From Rhodoferax sp. (lineage in GTDB: Bacteria > Pseudomonadota > Gammaproteobacteria > Burkholderiales > Burkholderiaceae_C), in assembly GCA_030685025.1 (NCBI GenBank), contig JAUXWC010000042.1:1-64000 (forward strand): a stretch of 64,000 nt of DNA, written 5' to 3'. Position numbers and translations under genes: made by a program. Position 1 is the stretch's first letter; each line of letters begins with the position of its first letter. Under the pieces are notes generated by a model that had not been told where the DNA came from, made no database searches, and was given only the letters and a program-made list of their open reading frames with translations. This document shows, piece by piece, positions 1 to 7,487 of this stretch.

Positions 1-313
1 CGGGTCGTACCCCCCCCCTTATTTAGGGCGCGAAATCAGTCTCGATAAGATATATTTACCGAGACTTATTGGTCCACCTAGCCCGGAGAGGTGGTCGCTT
101 TGTTGTGGCTACAGAGCACCGCACATGCGCCTGTATGTTCCAGAAAAGTCCCCCGCCCCGGTCGCAGAAACTGATCGATGTGACGTCGCACGCAGTTTCT
201 CTGCGGGACTTTTGCGGGACTGGGCTCTGAAATACATGTCAAAACAGGGTGGTTTTGGTACAATGACTGCTTGCATTTCCTATATAAATCAACCACTTAC
301 GGATGGTCTGGTA
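1..313. other. Non-coding left edge, probable distal end of an element extending leftwards
   Basis: No convincing gene is seen. The stretch contains a run of nine C (11-19), inverted repeats AGTCTCG/CGAGACT (38-44 and 60-66), CCACCT/AGGTGG (74-79 and 89-94) and AGAAACTG/CAGTTTCT (166-173 and 193-200), and a tandem TGCGGGACT around 202-220. Because the tRNA 3' half begins at 314, this stretch is inferred to be the far end of an integrated element whose body lies left of the window. Confidence 0.4.
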
Positions 314-359
314 GCTACGAACCAAGGGGTCGTGGGTTCAATTCCTGCCAGCCGCACCA
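314..359 (+). other. tRNA-Arg(ACG) 3' half, probable attachment-site remnant
   Basis: The stretch reads as the 3' half of a tRNA: anticodon loop CTACGAA (anticodon ACG), 3' anticodon stem CCAAG, variable region, a T-arm with TTCAATT loop, the acceptor strand CAGCCGC and the discriminator plus CCA ending at 359. No matching 5' acceptor (GCGGCTG) or D-arm lies upstream, so this is not a functional tRNA. Homology beginning at the anticodon loop and running to CCA is the classical footprint of a tyrosine-recombinase attachment site. The intact tRNA is expected at the other end of the element, outside the window. Confidence 0.75.
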
Positions 360-361
360 GT

Positions 362-407
362 AAAGACAAGGGTTAGCACGTAAGCGCGTGCTAACCCTTT
401 CGTCTTT
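362..407 (+). terminator. Strong stem-loop terminator after the tRNA remnant
   Basis: A long hairpin is formed by AAAGAC-AAGGGTTAGCACG and CGTGCTAACCCTT-TCGTCTTT with a six-base loop TAAGCG. It sits three bases after the CCA and is probably the original terminator of the tRNA-Arg gene, left with the displaced 3' half. This supports chromosome resuming to the right of position 360. Confidence 0.75.
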
Positions 408-602
408 CTGGCTCGAAGAATTGGTGCTGGTTGCCGTTTCTCGGTCTCTGTCATTTCTTCAACCAGGGTGGTGACTCCGCCGGTGTCAAGATCGGTCAAA
501 GTCCTTTCGGTTTCGCGAATGACTGCGGAAATCGCGCGTCTTTTGATGCAGTTGTGCTCTCGATGTCCCCCACACTGGACTCATCTAAACGCGGGGTGTG
601 CA

Positions 603-887
603 ATGGACGAGTTGAATCAAGTTGTCAACGTAGAGATACTGCTGCGGCTCAGAGAGGTTGAACGTCAGACTGGGATAAAACGTAGTTTGATTTACAAGAA
701 GATCGGAGACGCCACCTTTCCGCGCCCCACGAAGCTAGGCCAAAGAGTCAGCGTTTGGCCTCAGAGTTTGATCACGCGGTGGGTCAATTCTGTAGTTGAA
801 GGTGAGACTCTGGTCAAGAAATCAGCGCGACGCACGCGTCGCATCCACACGCCAGCGTTCAAGGTGTTGGCGCCGACGTCAAACTGA
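603..887 (+). CDS. AlpA-type helix-turn-helix regulator
   Basis: A 94-residue protein starting MDELNQVV. The sequence LREVERQTGIKRSLIYKKI, followed by FPRPTKLGQRVSVWPQSL and a WV dipeptide, is the standard AlpA/MerR-like DNA-binding fold (phage P4 family) that controls excision functions of integrated elements. An open frame continues upstream to 468, but family length and the domain boundary favour ATG 603. The C-terminal tail is rich in Arg and Lys. It is the only recognisable mobile-element gene between the tRNA remnant and hipBA, so it is probably a leftover of a second element. No integrase is adjacent. The product class is well supported; its target is unknown. Confidence 0.75.
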   Translation: MDELNQVVNVEILLRLREVERQTGIKRSLIYKKIGDATFPRPTKLGQRVSVWPQSLITRWVNSVVEGETLVKKSARRTRRIHTPAFKVLAPTSN

Positions 888-925
888 CCCAGGCTGCAGA
901 TACTGCGTGACCCAGCGAGATGTCC
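871..925 (+). repeat. 55-bp repeat, copy 1 (possible solo IS end)
   Basis: The segment contains two TGACCCAG motifs 26 bp apart and matches 5108-5162 in the same orientation at 46 of 55 positions. Repeated TGACCCA blocks separated by about one helical-turn multiple are typical of transposase-binding ends of IS21-like elements, but no transposase gene is present. It overlaps the last bases of the AlpA gene. Confidence 0.55.
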
Positions 926-1133
926 CTGCAATGGATGCTGGGTGCGGGATGGCGCACCGTGATGGTGGGTCAGTCAAGAATCGGCACGCGGGTCAAGATC
1001 GCGTCGCAGTCTACATTCATCTACTTCATTTTGTGGCTCTAAAGGGAGCTGTCATGAGCTTTAAAGTCTTTTTACGAAGCCGTTATAGAGAATTTGCTTG
1101 AATTCATTCTGGCCAGGCAGCATACTCACTTCC

Positions 1134-1508
1134 ATGGAACCTGCTAATGGTGTTAAAAGCCCCTCAATAAGCCGTGAAACGCTGGCCCTGCCCTTGCCCT
1201 TGCCTGTCATACGCGCTGTGACCAAGCTCGGGGAAGACATCAACCGTGCCCGACGTCGGCGGCGCATGACCCAGCAGTCCTTGGCTGAGCGAATTGGTGC
1301 GTCGCTCACCACGATCAAGCGCATGGAGTCCGGAGATCCACGCATTCCTTTGCACTTTGTGGCACGTACCCTGCACGTGTTTGGTGAGATTGATCGGCTG
1401 AGCCAGCTCCTGGACAGCGGTCAAGATGAGATTGGCCTGAACCTGATGGACGATCAACTGCCCAAGCGCATCCGGACCTCGCGCAAGTCCACGGTCAACG
1501 CGCTATGA
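1134..1508 (+). CDS. hipB: HipB-type antitoxin, XRE DNA-binding protein
   Basis: A 124-residue protein if begun at ATG 1134. A frame extends upstream to a TTG at 1098. Its middle carries an XRE helix-turn-helix (LGEDINRARRRRRMTQQSLAERIG, then TTIKRMESGDPRIP), which binds the operon operator, and a helical C-terminal part that would contact HipA. Its stop overlaps the hipA start in an ATGA arrangement, so the two are translated together. HipB proteins usually repress their own operon and neutralise the kinase; that is family knowledge, not seen here. The basic N-terminal extension before residue about 30 is longer than in E. coli HipB, so the true start could be further in. The hipB role rests on adjacency to hipA. 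Confidence 0.8.
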   Translation: MEPANGVKSPSISRETLALPLPLPVIRAVTKLGEDINRARRRRRMTQQSLAERIGASLTTIKRMESGDPRIPLHFVARTLHVFGEIDRLSQLLDSGQDEIGLNLMDDQLPKRIRTSRKSTVNAL

Positions 1509-2812
1509 TGCCCGCCAAGAAAAACACCAACCAGCAAGTGGATGTCTGTATCGGCAGCGCAGGCGCATCTGTAGGGCGACTGACTTTCGTGAAGCGGGGG
1601 CAGCGAGAAAACTCCGTTTTTGCTTACGCGCCTGAGTGGCTGCAGAATCCTGAACGGTTTGAAGTCTCCCCAGACCTGCCGCTGGTTGCTGGGCACATAT
1701 CGCGACGCGCCAAGAGCGCTTCCGATTCGGTTTTTCATTTCGCACTGGCTGACACTACCCCCGATGCCTGGGGGCGACGCGTCATTGCGCGTGCACATGC
1801 CAAGCTGCGCAAGGAAACGCCCGAACTGGCAGCTTTGACGGAACTGGACTACCTCTGTGCGGTCGATGACTTCAGTCGTGTCGGTGCACTGCGCTTGCGC
1901 CACGGTGTAGGCATGTACCTGAGAACCGTGGAAGAGGGAAAACGAACAACCCCACCACTGATCGAACTCGAGAAGATGGTCGCGGCTAGTCGCGCGGTGG
2001 AAGACAGCACAGACACAGCCGAAGACCTGAGATACCTGCAAGGCAAAGGTACGTCGCTTGGCGGCATGCGACCCAAATGCACGGTACTCGATGAGAACGA
2101 GCGCTTGGCCATTGGTAAGTTTCCCAGCATGAACGACTCCCGCAGCGTCACGCGTGGCGAGGTTTTAGCCTTGCAGTTGGCGCGCAAGGCTGGCATCCGC
2201 GCTGCATCCGCACGCATCGTCGTCATCCGTGACACACCGGTGGCCATCGTTGAACGCTTTGACCGTGCTGCAGACCACGCCCGCATCCCATACCTGTCGG
2301 CAGCCTCCATGTTGCAGGCATCACGGGACGACACGCACTCGTACGCAGAAATAGCTGACATCATCCGCGCCCGTTGCGTGAACCCCAGCCAGGATGCACG
2401 CGAGCTGTGGCGGCGAATGCTGTTCAACCTGCTGATCACCAACACGGACGACCATTTGCAGAACCACGGTTTCCTCTATGCCGGCAACGGCAATTGGCAG
2501 CTCGCGCCGGCGTTTGATCTGAACCCCATGCCCGATAAAGACCGGGAGTCCAAGACTTGGCTGACGCCAGAGTCCGGCCCTATTGACACGTTAGCAATGT
2601 TGCTTGGTGGTTCTGCCTACTTCTCTCTGACCCCCACACAAGCGTTGGAGGTGCTCGCGCAGGTACTGGATGCGGTGGAAGATTGGAGGGCAACATCGGT
2701 ATCGGCCGCTATCGGTTTGCAGCCCAAGGACCTTGCAGACTTTGAGAATGCATTTGAGCATGAAGCGATCGAACATGCGCGTGGGGCGCTGGGGCGGCCA
2801 CTGAAGCGCTGA
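1505..2812 (+). CDS. hipA: HipA-type serine/threonine kinase toxin
   Basis: A 435-residue protein of full HipA length. The N-terminal subdomain (residues about 10-110) is followed by the kinase core with the Gly-rich GTSLGGMRPK segment, where Lys binds ATP, the catalytic loop LLITNTDDHLQNHGF and the metal-binding LAPAFDLNP. All key residues are present, so the enzyme should be active. HipA kinases phosphorylate translation-related targets such as glutamyl-tRNA synthetase and cause growth arrest or persistence. The substrate of this homologue cannot be read from sequence. It overlaps hipB by four bases. ATG 1505 and ATG 1508 are both possible starts. It lies in the segment bracketed by the 55-bp repeats, which suggests acquisition as a module. 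Confidence 0.92.
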   Translation: MMPAKKNTNQQVDVCIGSAGASVGRLTFVKRGQRENSVFAYAPEWLQNPERFEVSPDLPLVAGHISRRAKSASDSVFHFALADTTPDAWGRRVIARAHAKLRKETPELAALTELDYLCAVDDFSRVGALRLRHGVGMYLRTVEEGKRTTPPLIELEKMVAASRAVEDSTDTAEDLRYLQGKGTSLGGMRPKCTVLDENERLAIGKFPSMNDSRSVTRGEVLALQLARKAGIRAASARIVVIRDTPVAIVERFDRAADHARIPYLSAASMLQASRDDTHSYAEIADIIRARCVNPSQDARELWRRMLFNLLITNTDDHLQNHGFLYAGNGNWQLAPAFDLNPMPDKDRESKTWLTPESGPIDTLAMLLGGSAYFSLTPTQALEVLAQVLDAVEDWRATSVSAAIGLQPKDLADFENAFEHEAIEHARGALGRPLKR

Positions 2813-2906
2813 CATCCGATCAGGAAGATCACCGTTCGGTTTGGACTAACTCTGAGCGGAACTTTGACACCCCCCAAGTCGTAAGTACGTGTCCCGGAGT
2901 TGTGAC

Positions 2907-3125
2907 ATGACCGCCCTGACTGTGCGTTTGCCTGACGAAAAACACCGGCGCCTGAAGGCGCTGGCGAAAAGCCGTGGCACGCCGCTGAACCGCCTGATCG
3001 ATGACATGACGACGGTGATGTTGGCCAAGTTTGATGCCGAAACACGGTTTCGGTTGCGCGCTGCGCGAGGCACCGGGCAAGAGGCAGTGGGCTTGCAAGT
3101 GCTGGACAAGGCCATGGGATCTTGA
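2907..3125 (+). CDS. Ribbon-helix-helix antitoxin-like protein (orphan)
   Basis: A 72-residue protein beginning MTALTVRLPDEKHRRLKALA, a typical ribbon-helix-helix fold (beta strand LTVRLP, then helix-turn-helix with SRGTPLNRLIDDM). A GGAG ribosome-binding site lies eight bases before ATG 2907. Such proteins are usually antitoxins placed just upstream of a PIN-domain ribonuclease gene. Here only a very short PIN-like start survives downstream (3151-3186), so the toxin appears lost and the antitoxin is an orphan. The C-terminal part (ARGTGQEAVGLQVLDKAMG) resembles toxin-binding tails of this group. Function as a DNA-binding repressor is inferred. Confidence 0.7.
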   Translation: MTALTVRLPDEKHRRLKALAKSRGTPLNRLIDDMTTVMLAKFDAETRFRLRAARGTGQEAVGLQVLDKAMGS

Positions 3126-3150
3126 GGCATTTGGTGTGACCTCGTATGAA

Positions 3151-3186
3151 ATGCCGGATCACCTGCTTGATGGATGCGTGGTCTGA
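3151..3186 (+). pseudogene. Remnant of a PIN-domain toxin N-terminus
   Basis: The reading MPDHLLDGCVV followed by a stop matches the first residues of PIN toxins, which typically start with a hydrophobic strand plus the catalytic Asp (here the D of LLD). The position just after an RHH antitoxin fits. Only eleven residues remain, so this is a weak call. Confidence 0.35.
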
Positions 3187-3261
3187 CAACGGGCGTCATG
3201 GTCAGCGCTTTCGCATCGCCCATCGAACCGACCACATGATGGCTTTCCATGTCCCGTAGCC

Positions 3262-3498
3262 TTGGCTAACTTGATCGCCGCTGGCACTTGTGCCCGCAAT
3301 ATCGCTATGCTGGGCGATCAGATGCAGCTTGCACAGCCTGTGCAATGTGTGCACCCCGGCCGTTCGGGCGAGTCGTCGCTGGACTTTCTGCTCGACGGGG
3401 CGTCGACTATTGCACCGTGCCGTGGCATCTTCCTGGCCACCAGTTACCGCATGCGCCCGAAGGTGTGCCAGTTCATCTCGGACGCGGTGTACCTTTAA
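3262..3498 (+). pseudogene. Fragment of a superfamily 1 (Dna2/Upf1-like) helicase
   Basis: The 78-residue reading (LANLIAAGTCARNIAMLGDQ, then MQLAQPVQCVHPGRSGESSL, and later GIFLATSYRMRPKVCQF) corresponds to helicase motif III (GDxxQL) and the region leading to motif IV (YRMxPxVC) of SF1B helicases that usually exceed 1000 residues. The frame is open somewhat upstream but has no start with a ribosome-binding site, and it ends at a stop after ISDAVYL. Several normally conserved positions differ (Cys in VQC and in APCRG). It is a dead fragment of a larger helicase-nuclease type gene once present here. Confidence 0.7.
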
Positions 3499-3558
3499 TA
3501 TACAAAAACGCGACAACATTAGCTTTAACAACGCAATAGAGCGACAATTCAAAGCACC

Positions 3559-5067
3559 ATGGCCCTCCCAGACCGCAAAAAAGCGACAGATGATACGGCG
3601 TTAATCCTTTACGCCGAACACAGCGCTGCTGACATTCGGGCCATCCAGCGTCTGGTCAAGGCGGGCCAACTCCAGCGCATCGTGCCGGGCGTGGTCAGCA
3701 GCAGACCGCCGCAAGACTGGCCCGCACTGGTGGCCCGTGAGCGCCTGCGCGTGTTGGCGGCCCTGTTTCCGGGGGCGGTACTGGGTTACCGCAGCGCCTT
3801 CAATGGTGGATTGCCAGAAGACGACACCATCCACCTCATTGGCAGCTACCGGCGTAGTGTCAGCCTGCCGGGTTTAACGGTTCAGGTCTGGAAAGGCCCG
3901 GCCCCCGCCCTGGGCGATGCGCCCATGCTCGGGCGCGATCTCTTTTACCCCTCCTTGCACCGCCTGCTGTTGGAAAATCTCACACCCAGCCGGGGTGCTG
4001 CGCCCAAGACGGTGGGCCGCGATGCCGTAGAGCAGCGCTTGCTGGGCATTTGCGATGCGCGTGGCGAAGAGGCCCTCTCAATCCTGCGCGAACAAGCCCG
4101 CAGTGTGGCGCCCCTATTGGGTCTTGCGAGCGAGTTCGAGGTGCTTGACGATCTGGTGGGCAGCATTCTTGGCACCCGTGCTTCCAAGCTGGCCACACCT
4201 GCGGGCATTGCGCGCACCGCCCCCGTGCCCTACGACCCTGATCGACTGGCTTTGTTCGAGCAGCTCGCTGCCCGGTTGCGCAGCACCCCCCTGCAACAAC
4301 CGGCCGCTGTAGCAATGTCTGCTCGTGCGCGCAGCCACTTTGCCTTTTTGGAGTCGTATTTCAGCAACTTCATTGAGGGCACCGAATTCGATGTGCAAGA
4401 AGCGCGTGGTTTTGTGCTGGATGGCAAGCCGGTCGACCAGCGCCCCAAAGACTCACACGACATCCTGGGTGTCTTTCGCCAAGCGCTAGACCCCGGTTGG
4501 GCCAACCAAACTCTGGCCAGCGGCGAGGCAGTCTTGACTCAGCTGCGCGAGCGCCATGCCGACCAAATGCGTCAGCGCCCTGAAGTGGGCCCCGGAGAAT
4601 TCAAGGTCAAAGCCAACCGGGCAGGCAACACCGAATTTGTGGACCCCCGCCTGGTGCGTGGCACGCTCATGCAAGGCTCCCATCTCTTGCCCAGCGTGCC
4701 AGCGGGCACAGCCAGAGCCTTGTTGGCCATGTTTTTGGTGGCAGAAGTTCACCCGTTTACCGATGGCAACGGCCGCCTCGCCCGGCTGGTGATGAACGCC
4801 GAACTATCGGTGGTGGGCAGTTGCCGCATCATCGTGCCCACCCTGTTCCGCGAGGAATACCTGGATTGCCTGCGCCTGCTCACCCGCAACGGACAAGCAG
4901 CCCCCATGCTGGCTGCCATGCAAAAAATCCACCAATGGACAGCAGCCTTTGACTACGAAGACCTCGACCAGGTCATTGCGCAAATGACCCGCTGCAACGC
5001 CTTTGAGCGCTCGCTCATTCAATTCAAGCTGCTGACACCAAGCTCAGCCGCTGCCTCTGGAGCCTGA
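3559..5067 (+). CDS. Fic-family protein with AbiEi-like N-terminal domain
   Basis: A 502-residue protein. Residues about 1-110 look like the winged-helix AbiEi antitoxin type (RLVKAGQLQRIVPGV and LGYRSAF signatures). The second half is a Fic domain with the complete active-site motif HPFTDGNGRLAR, His about 398. A class II inhibitory motif S-x-x-x-E-G (SNFIEG, Ser about 269, Glu about 273) precedes it, as expected for a self-inhibited adenylyltransferase. Fic proteins transfer AMP from ATP to hydroxyl side chains; the target here is unknown. ATG 3559 is used; no strong ribosome-binding site is visible. It stands alone, with a helicase fragment upstream and a 55-bp repeat downstream. The AbiEi-like assignment is less secure than the Fic assignment. 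Confidence 0.85.
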   Translation: MALPDRKKATDDTALILYAEHSAADIRAIQRLVKAGQLQRIVPGVVSSRPPQDWPALVARERLRVLAALFPGAVLGYRSAFNGGLPEDDTIHLIGSYRRSVSLPGLTVQVWKGPAPALGDAPMLGRDLFYPSLHRLLLENLTPSRGAAPKTVGRDAVEQRLLGICDARGEEALSILREQARSVAPLLGLASEFEVLDDLVGSILGTRASKLATPAGIARTAPVPYDPDRLALFEQLAARLRSTPLQQPAAVAMSARARSHFAFLESYFSNFIEGTEFDVQEARGFVLDGKPVDQRPKDSHDILGVFRQALDPGWANQTLASGEAVLTQLRERHADQMRQRPEVGPGEFKVKANRAGNTEFVDPRLVRGTLMQGSHLLPSVPAGTARALLAMFLVAEVHPFTDGNGRLARLVMNAELSVVGSCRIIVPTLFREEYLDCLRLLTRNGQAAPMLAAMQKIHQWTAAFDYEDLDQVIAQMTRCNAFERSLIQFKLLTPSSAAASGA

Positions 5068-5107
5068 CCCATGGCCGTACTCGACGCAGTTGACACGTTC
5101 GTGTCGA

Positions 5108-5162
5108 CGCCGACGTCAAATTGACCCAGGTTGCCGGTATTCATTGACCCAGCGCGATGTCC
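5108..5162 (+). repeat. 55-bp repeat, copy 2 (possible solo IS end)
   Basis: The segment is 46/55 identical to 871-925 in the same orientation, again with two TGACCCAG blocks 26 bp apart. It lies 41 bp after the Fic gene stop. Together the copies bracket hipBA, the RHH gene, the helicase fragment and the Fic gene (about 4.2 kb). They could be ends of lost IS21-like elements or borders of a cassette. Confidence 0.55.
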
Positions 5163-5258
5163 GCGGGCTCGTTCCTGGGTGCCCGATCGCGCACTCGCTT
5201 CGTCTTCTGTCAGCTCACGCGCAGAGAAAAGCAGGAGGTCGATTGCCATAGGCCCTCC

Positions 5259-5807
5259 TCAGGCGAACTCAGACCGACGCGCATACAAGCCGTCGAACAC
5301 TGACTCCAGCCCGGGGTGTACGCCGCGCAGCCCGGCAACAACCCGAGCCGCCCACTCAAAGTAGGCCTGCTTGCGTTCGGCCGACCAGTCTGCCGGCGGC
5401 GATGCAAGGATGTCCCGGAGATTGCTGATCCTATCGGCCAACTTGACGAGCTTGGCCTCGGTCGAAATGTGCGGCGCGTGCTCAACCTGCCGCTGCTTGC
5501 GCAACGACTTCTCAAGCGACTTGTCGTCGGTGACTTTCATCACCACCGACGCCACTTTCGGCCCAAAGAGTGCCCGCAGCTCGTCGGCCGTCGTCTCGGT
5601 GTCCTCGATGGTGTCGTGCAGCACGGCTGCGCATAGCACCGTTACATCACCAACGCCACCTTCATTGGCGAGCACGTTGGCCAGCGCGATCGGATGGTTG
5701 ATGTACGGCGAGGCCTCTGCGTCCTTGCGTCGTTGATTGCGGTGTTTGTCGGCGGCGAAGGCCACCGCCTTCGCGAACGCGCCTAGGGGTTTGCCAGTGT
5801 CTTCCAT
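5259..5807 (-). CDS. Small HD-domain alarmone (ppGpp) hydrolase, MESH1-like
   Basis: A 182-residue protein covering only the HD hydrolase module of RelA/SpoT proteins. The visible signature residues are the HPI segment (YINHPIALANVLA), the central metal-binding HDTIEDT motif, and LVKLADRISNL. This fits small alarmone hydrolases, which remove the 3'-pyrophosphate of ppGpp and pppGpp with Mn2+. No synthetase, TGS or ACT domains are present. An AAAGGA ribosome-binding site precedes the ATG. A full-length SpoT is encoded at 32275-34521, so this is an extra hydrolase, possibly acting on a toxin-made alarmone or NADPH as in metazoan MESH1. It sits at the junction between the accessory edge and the sugar locus. 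Confidence 0.85.
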   Translation of the reverse strand: MEDTGKPLGAFAKAVAFAADKHRNQRRKDAEASPYINHPIALANVLANEGGVGDVTVLCAAVLHDTIEDTETTADELRALFGPKVASVVMKVTDDKSLEKSLRKQRQVEHAPHISTEAKLVKLADRISNLRDILASPPADWSAERKQAYFEWAARVVAGLRGVHPGLESVFDGLYARRSEFA

Positions 5808-5895
5808 TCGCTGATCCTTTCTTGCTACCTAGGCTGTTTTTCTTTGTGCGTCCGGTCTGCGCCGTTTTTCAACTCATGGTCTCGTCTGTCGTTGG

Positions 5896-5970
5896 CATTA
5901 GGGATTGCCCGAATAAGGTCGCCAACTTTGAGTGCTATATTTGCGTGATTAATTGGGAACGTTTCCATTT
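5896..5970 (+). promoter_or_regulatory. Composite promoter P1 with LacI-type operator, upstream of first ABC importer
   Basis: It contains the palindrome TTAGGGATTGCCCGAA (5898-5913), a -10-like TATATT (5936-5941) and the near-palindrome TGGGAACGTTTCCA (5954-5967), which fits LacI-family operators. The same three parts recur at 11538-11608 and, on the other strand, at 30252-30318. The operator lies just downstream of the -10 box, which is a repression position. The upstream palindrome lies 25-26 bp before the -10 box and may be an activator site or a second operator. Confidence 0.7.
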
Positions 5971-6013
5971 TTGAATCACCAGTGTGGCGCCGGAGCTAAC
6001 GATAGGAGACAAG

Positions 6014-7264
6014 ATGCGCAAATTAGGACGACTGGCCACCGTGGTGGCCTTGGTTGGGATGGGTGTCGCGGCGCGGGCCGGCGAGGTCGAAGTGCTGCAC
6101 TGGTGGACTTCCGGCGGCGAAGCCAAGTCGGTGGGCGAACTCAAGAAGATCATGCAGGGCAAGGGCCACACCTGGAAGGACTTTGCCGTGGCGGGTGGGG
6201 GTGGCGACAACGCCATGACCGTGCTCAAAAGTCGCGTGGTCTCGGGTAGCCCTCCCGCAGCCGCCCAGGTCAAAGGGCCGGCAATTCAGGAGTGGGCCGC
6301 CGAAGGTGTGCTGGCCAACCTCGACAGCGTCGCTAGCGCCGAGAAGTGGGACAGCCTGCTGCCCAAGGTGGTGGCCGACGTGTTGAAGCACAAGGGGCAC
6401 TACGTCGCCGCTCCAGTCAATGTGCACCGCGTCAACTGGATGTGGGCCAATGCCGCCGTGCTCAGACGAGCCGGTGTGGCGAGCATGCCCAAGACCTGGG
6501 AAGAGTTTTTTGTCGCCGCCGACAAGGTCAAGAAGGCCGGGCTGATTGCCGTCGCCCATGGTGGGCAGCCCTGGCAAGACTTCACCATCTTCGAATCGGT
6601 GGTGTTGGGTGTGGGTGGTGCCAAGTTCTACAGCGACGCGATGGTCAAGCTTGACCCCAAAGCCCTGAACAGCGACACCATGAAGAAGTCGCTGGAGACC
6701 TTCCGCAGGGTCAAGGGCTACACCGACGCCGCTGCCCCGGGACGCGACTGGAATCTGGCCACTGCCATGGTGATGCAAGAGAAGGCGGCCTTTCAATTCA
6801 TGGGTGACTGGGCCAAGGGCGAGTTCCTGGCGGCAGGCAAAGTTCCAGGCAAGGACTTTCTGTGCGCGGCCGCGCCTGGCACCAGCACTTCTTACACCTT
6901 CAACGTGGACTCCTTTGCAATGTTCAAGCTCAAAGACGCCAATGCGCAGAAGGCGCAGGCCGATCTCGCTGCCGCCATCATGGGCGCTGAGTTCCAGGAA
7001 GTGTTCAACCTCAACAAGGGCTCCATCCCGGTACGCCTGAACATGAGCATGGCCAAGTTTGACGACTGCGCCAAGCTCTCCAGCAAGGATTTTGTCGACA
7101 CCGCCAAGAGCGGCAGTCTGTTGCCATCGGTAGCGCATGGCTTGGCCGTGCGCCCGGAGCTTGAAGGTGCCATCAAGGACGTGGTCAGCCAGTTCTGGAA
7201 CGAAGACAAGATCACCGTCGCCGCCGCCCAGAGCCGACTGGTCGCGGCCGCCGTTGCCAAATAG
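6014..7264 (+). CDS. GtsA-like sugar ABC transporter, periplasmic binding protein (system 1)
   Basis: A 416-residue protein with a Sec signal peptide (MRKLGRLATVVALVGMGVAARA) and the family 1 extracellular solute-binding fold. The segments EVLHWWTSGGEAKSV, AVAGGGGDNAMTVLKSR, HRVNWMWAN and AHGGQPWQDFTIFE match what is remembered of the Pseudomonas glucose/mannose binding protein GtsA. The start at 6014 is set by an AGGAG box (GATAGGAGACAAG). It would bind a monosaccharide, probably glucose, or a short glucoside in the periplasm and deliver it to the permeases at 7488 and 8555. It is the first gene after composite promoter P1. A GC-rich hairpin follows and may hold binding-protein expression above that of the permeases. 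A paralogue is encoded at 21223. Confidence 0.88.
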   Translation: MRKLGRLATVVALVGMGVAARAGEVEVLHWWTSGGEAKSVGELKKIMQGKGHTWKDFAVAGGGGDNAMTVLKSRVVSGSPPAAAQVKGPAIQEWAAEGVLANLDSVASAEKWDSLLPKVVADVLKHKGHYVAAPVNVHRVNWMWANAAVLRRAGVASMPKTWEEFFVAADKVKKAGLIAVAHGGQPWQDFTIFESVVLGVGGAKFYSDAMVKLDPKALNSDTMKKSLETFRRVKGYTDAAAPGRDWNLATAMVMQEKAAFQFMGDWAKGEFLAAGKVPGKDFLCAAAPGTSTSYTFNVDSFAMFKLKDANAQKAQADLAAAIMGAEFQEVFNLNKGSIPVRLNMSMAKFDDCAKLSSKDFVDTAKSGSLLPSVAHGLAVRPELEGAIKDVVSQFWNEDKITVAAAQSRLVAAAVAK

Positions 7265-7286
7265 CGTCGCGGTTGCACGTTTGATC

Positions 7287-7307
7287 GGGCCCGGACGGAT
7301 CCGGCCC
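7287..7307 (+). promoter_or_regulatory. GC-rich stem-loop between binding-protein and permease genes
   Basis: GGGCC(C)GGA pairs with TCCGGCCC around a CGGA loop, with one bulged C. There is no strong T-run, so it is more likely an mRNA-stabilising or attenuating hairpin than a full terminator. It lies in the 223-bp gap after the binding-protein gene; the rest of this gap holds no recognisable gene. Confidence 0.45.
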
Positions 7308-7487
7308 GTTCTATCGCGACCACATGGAAGACCATTGCTGCACTGGCTAGCGGGCGGTGAGCGCCATGGTTGCCACGTGGCAGCCCTCTCGCCTTGGGAC
7401 GGATGGGGGCTTCAAACACGTCGCATGCACGCTTCATGACAGGCCTGTTGTGGCGGTGAACACTCGCAAGGTCTCCCGGTACGCGCT

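Noticed and set aside
6023-7138. Long minus-strand frame opposite the first binding-protein gene
   Set aside because: The plus-strand gene has a signal peptide, ribosome-binding site and family motifs. The antisense frame has none.
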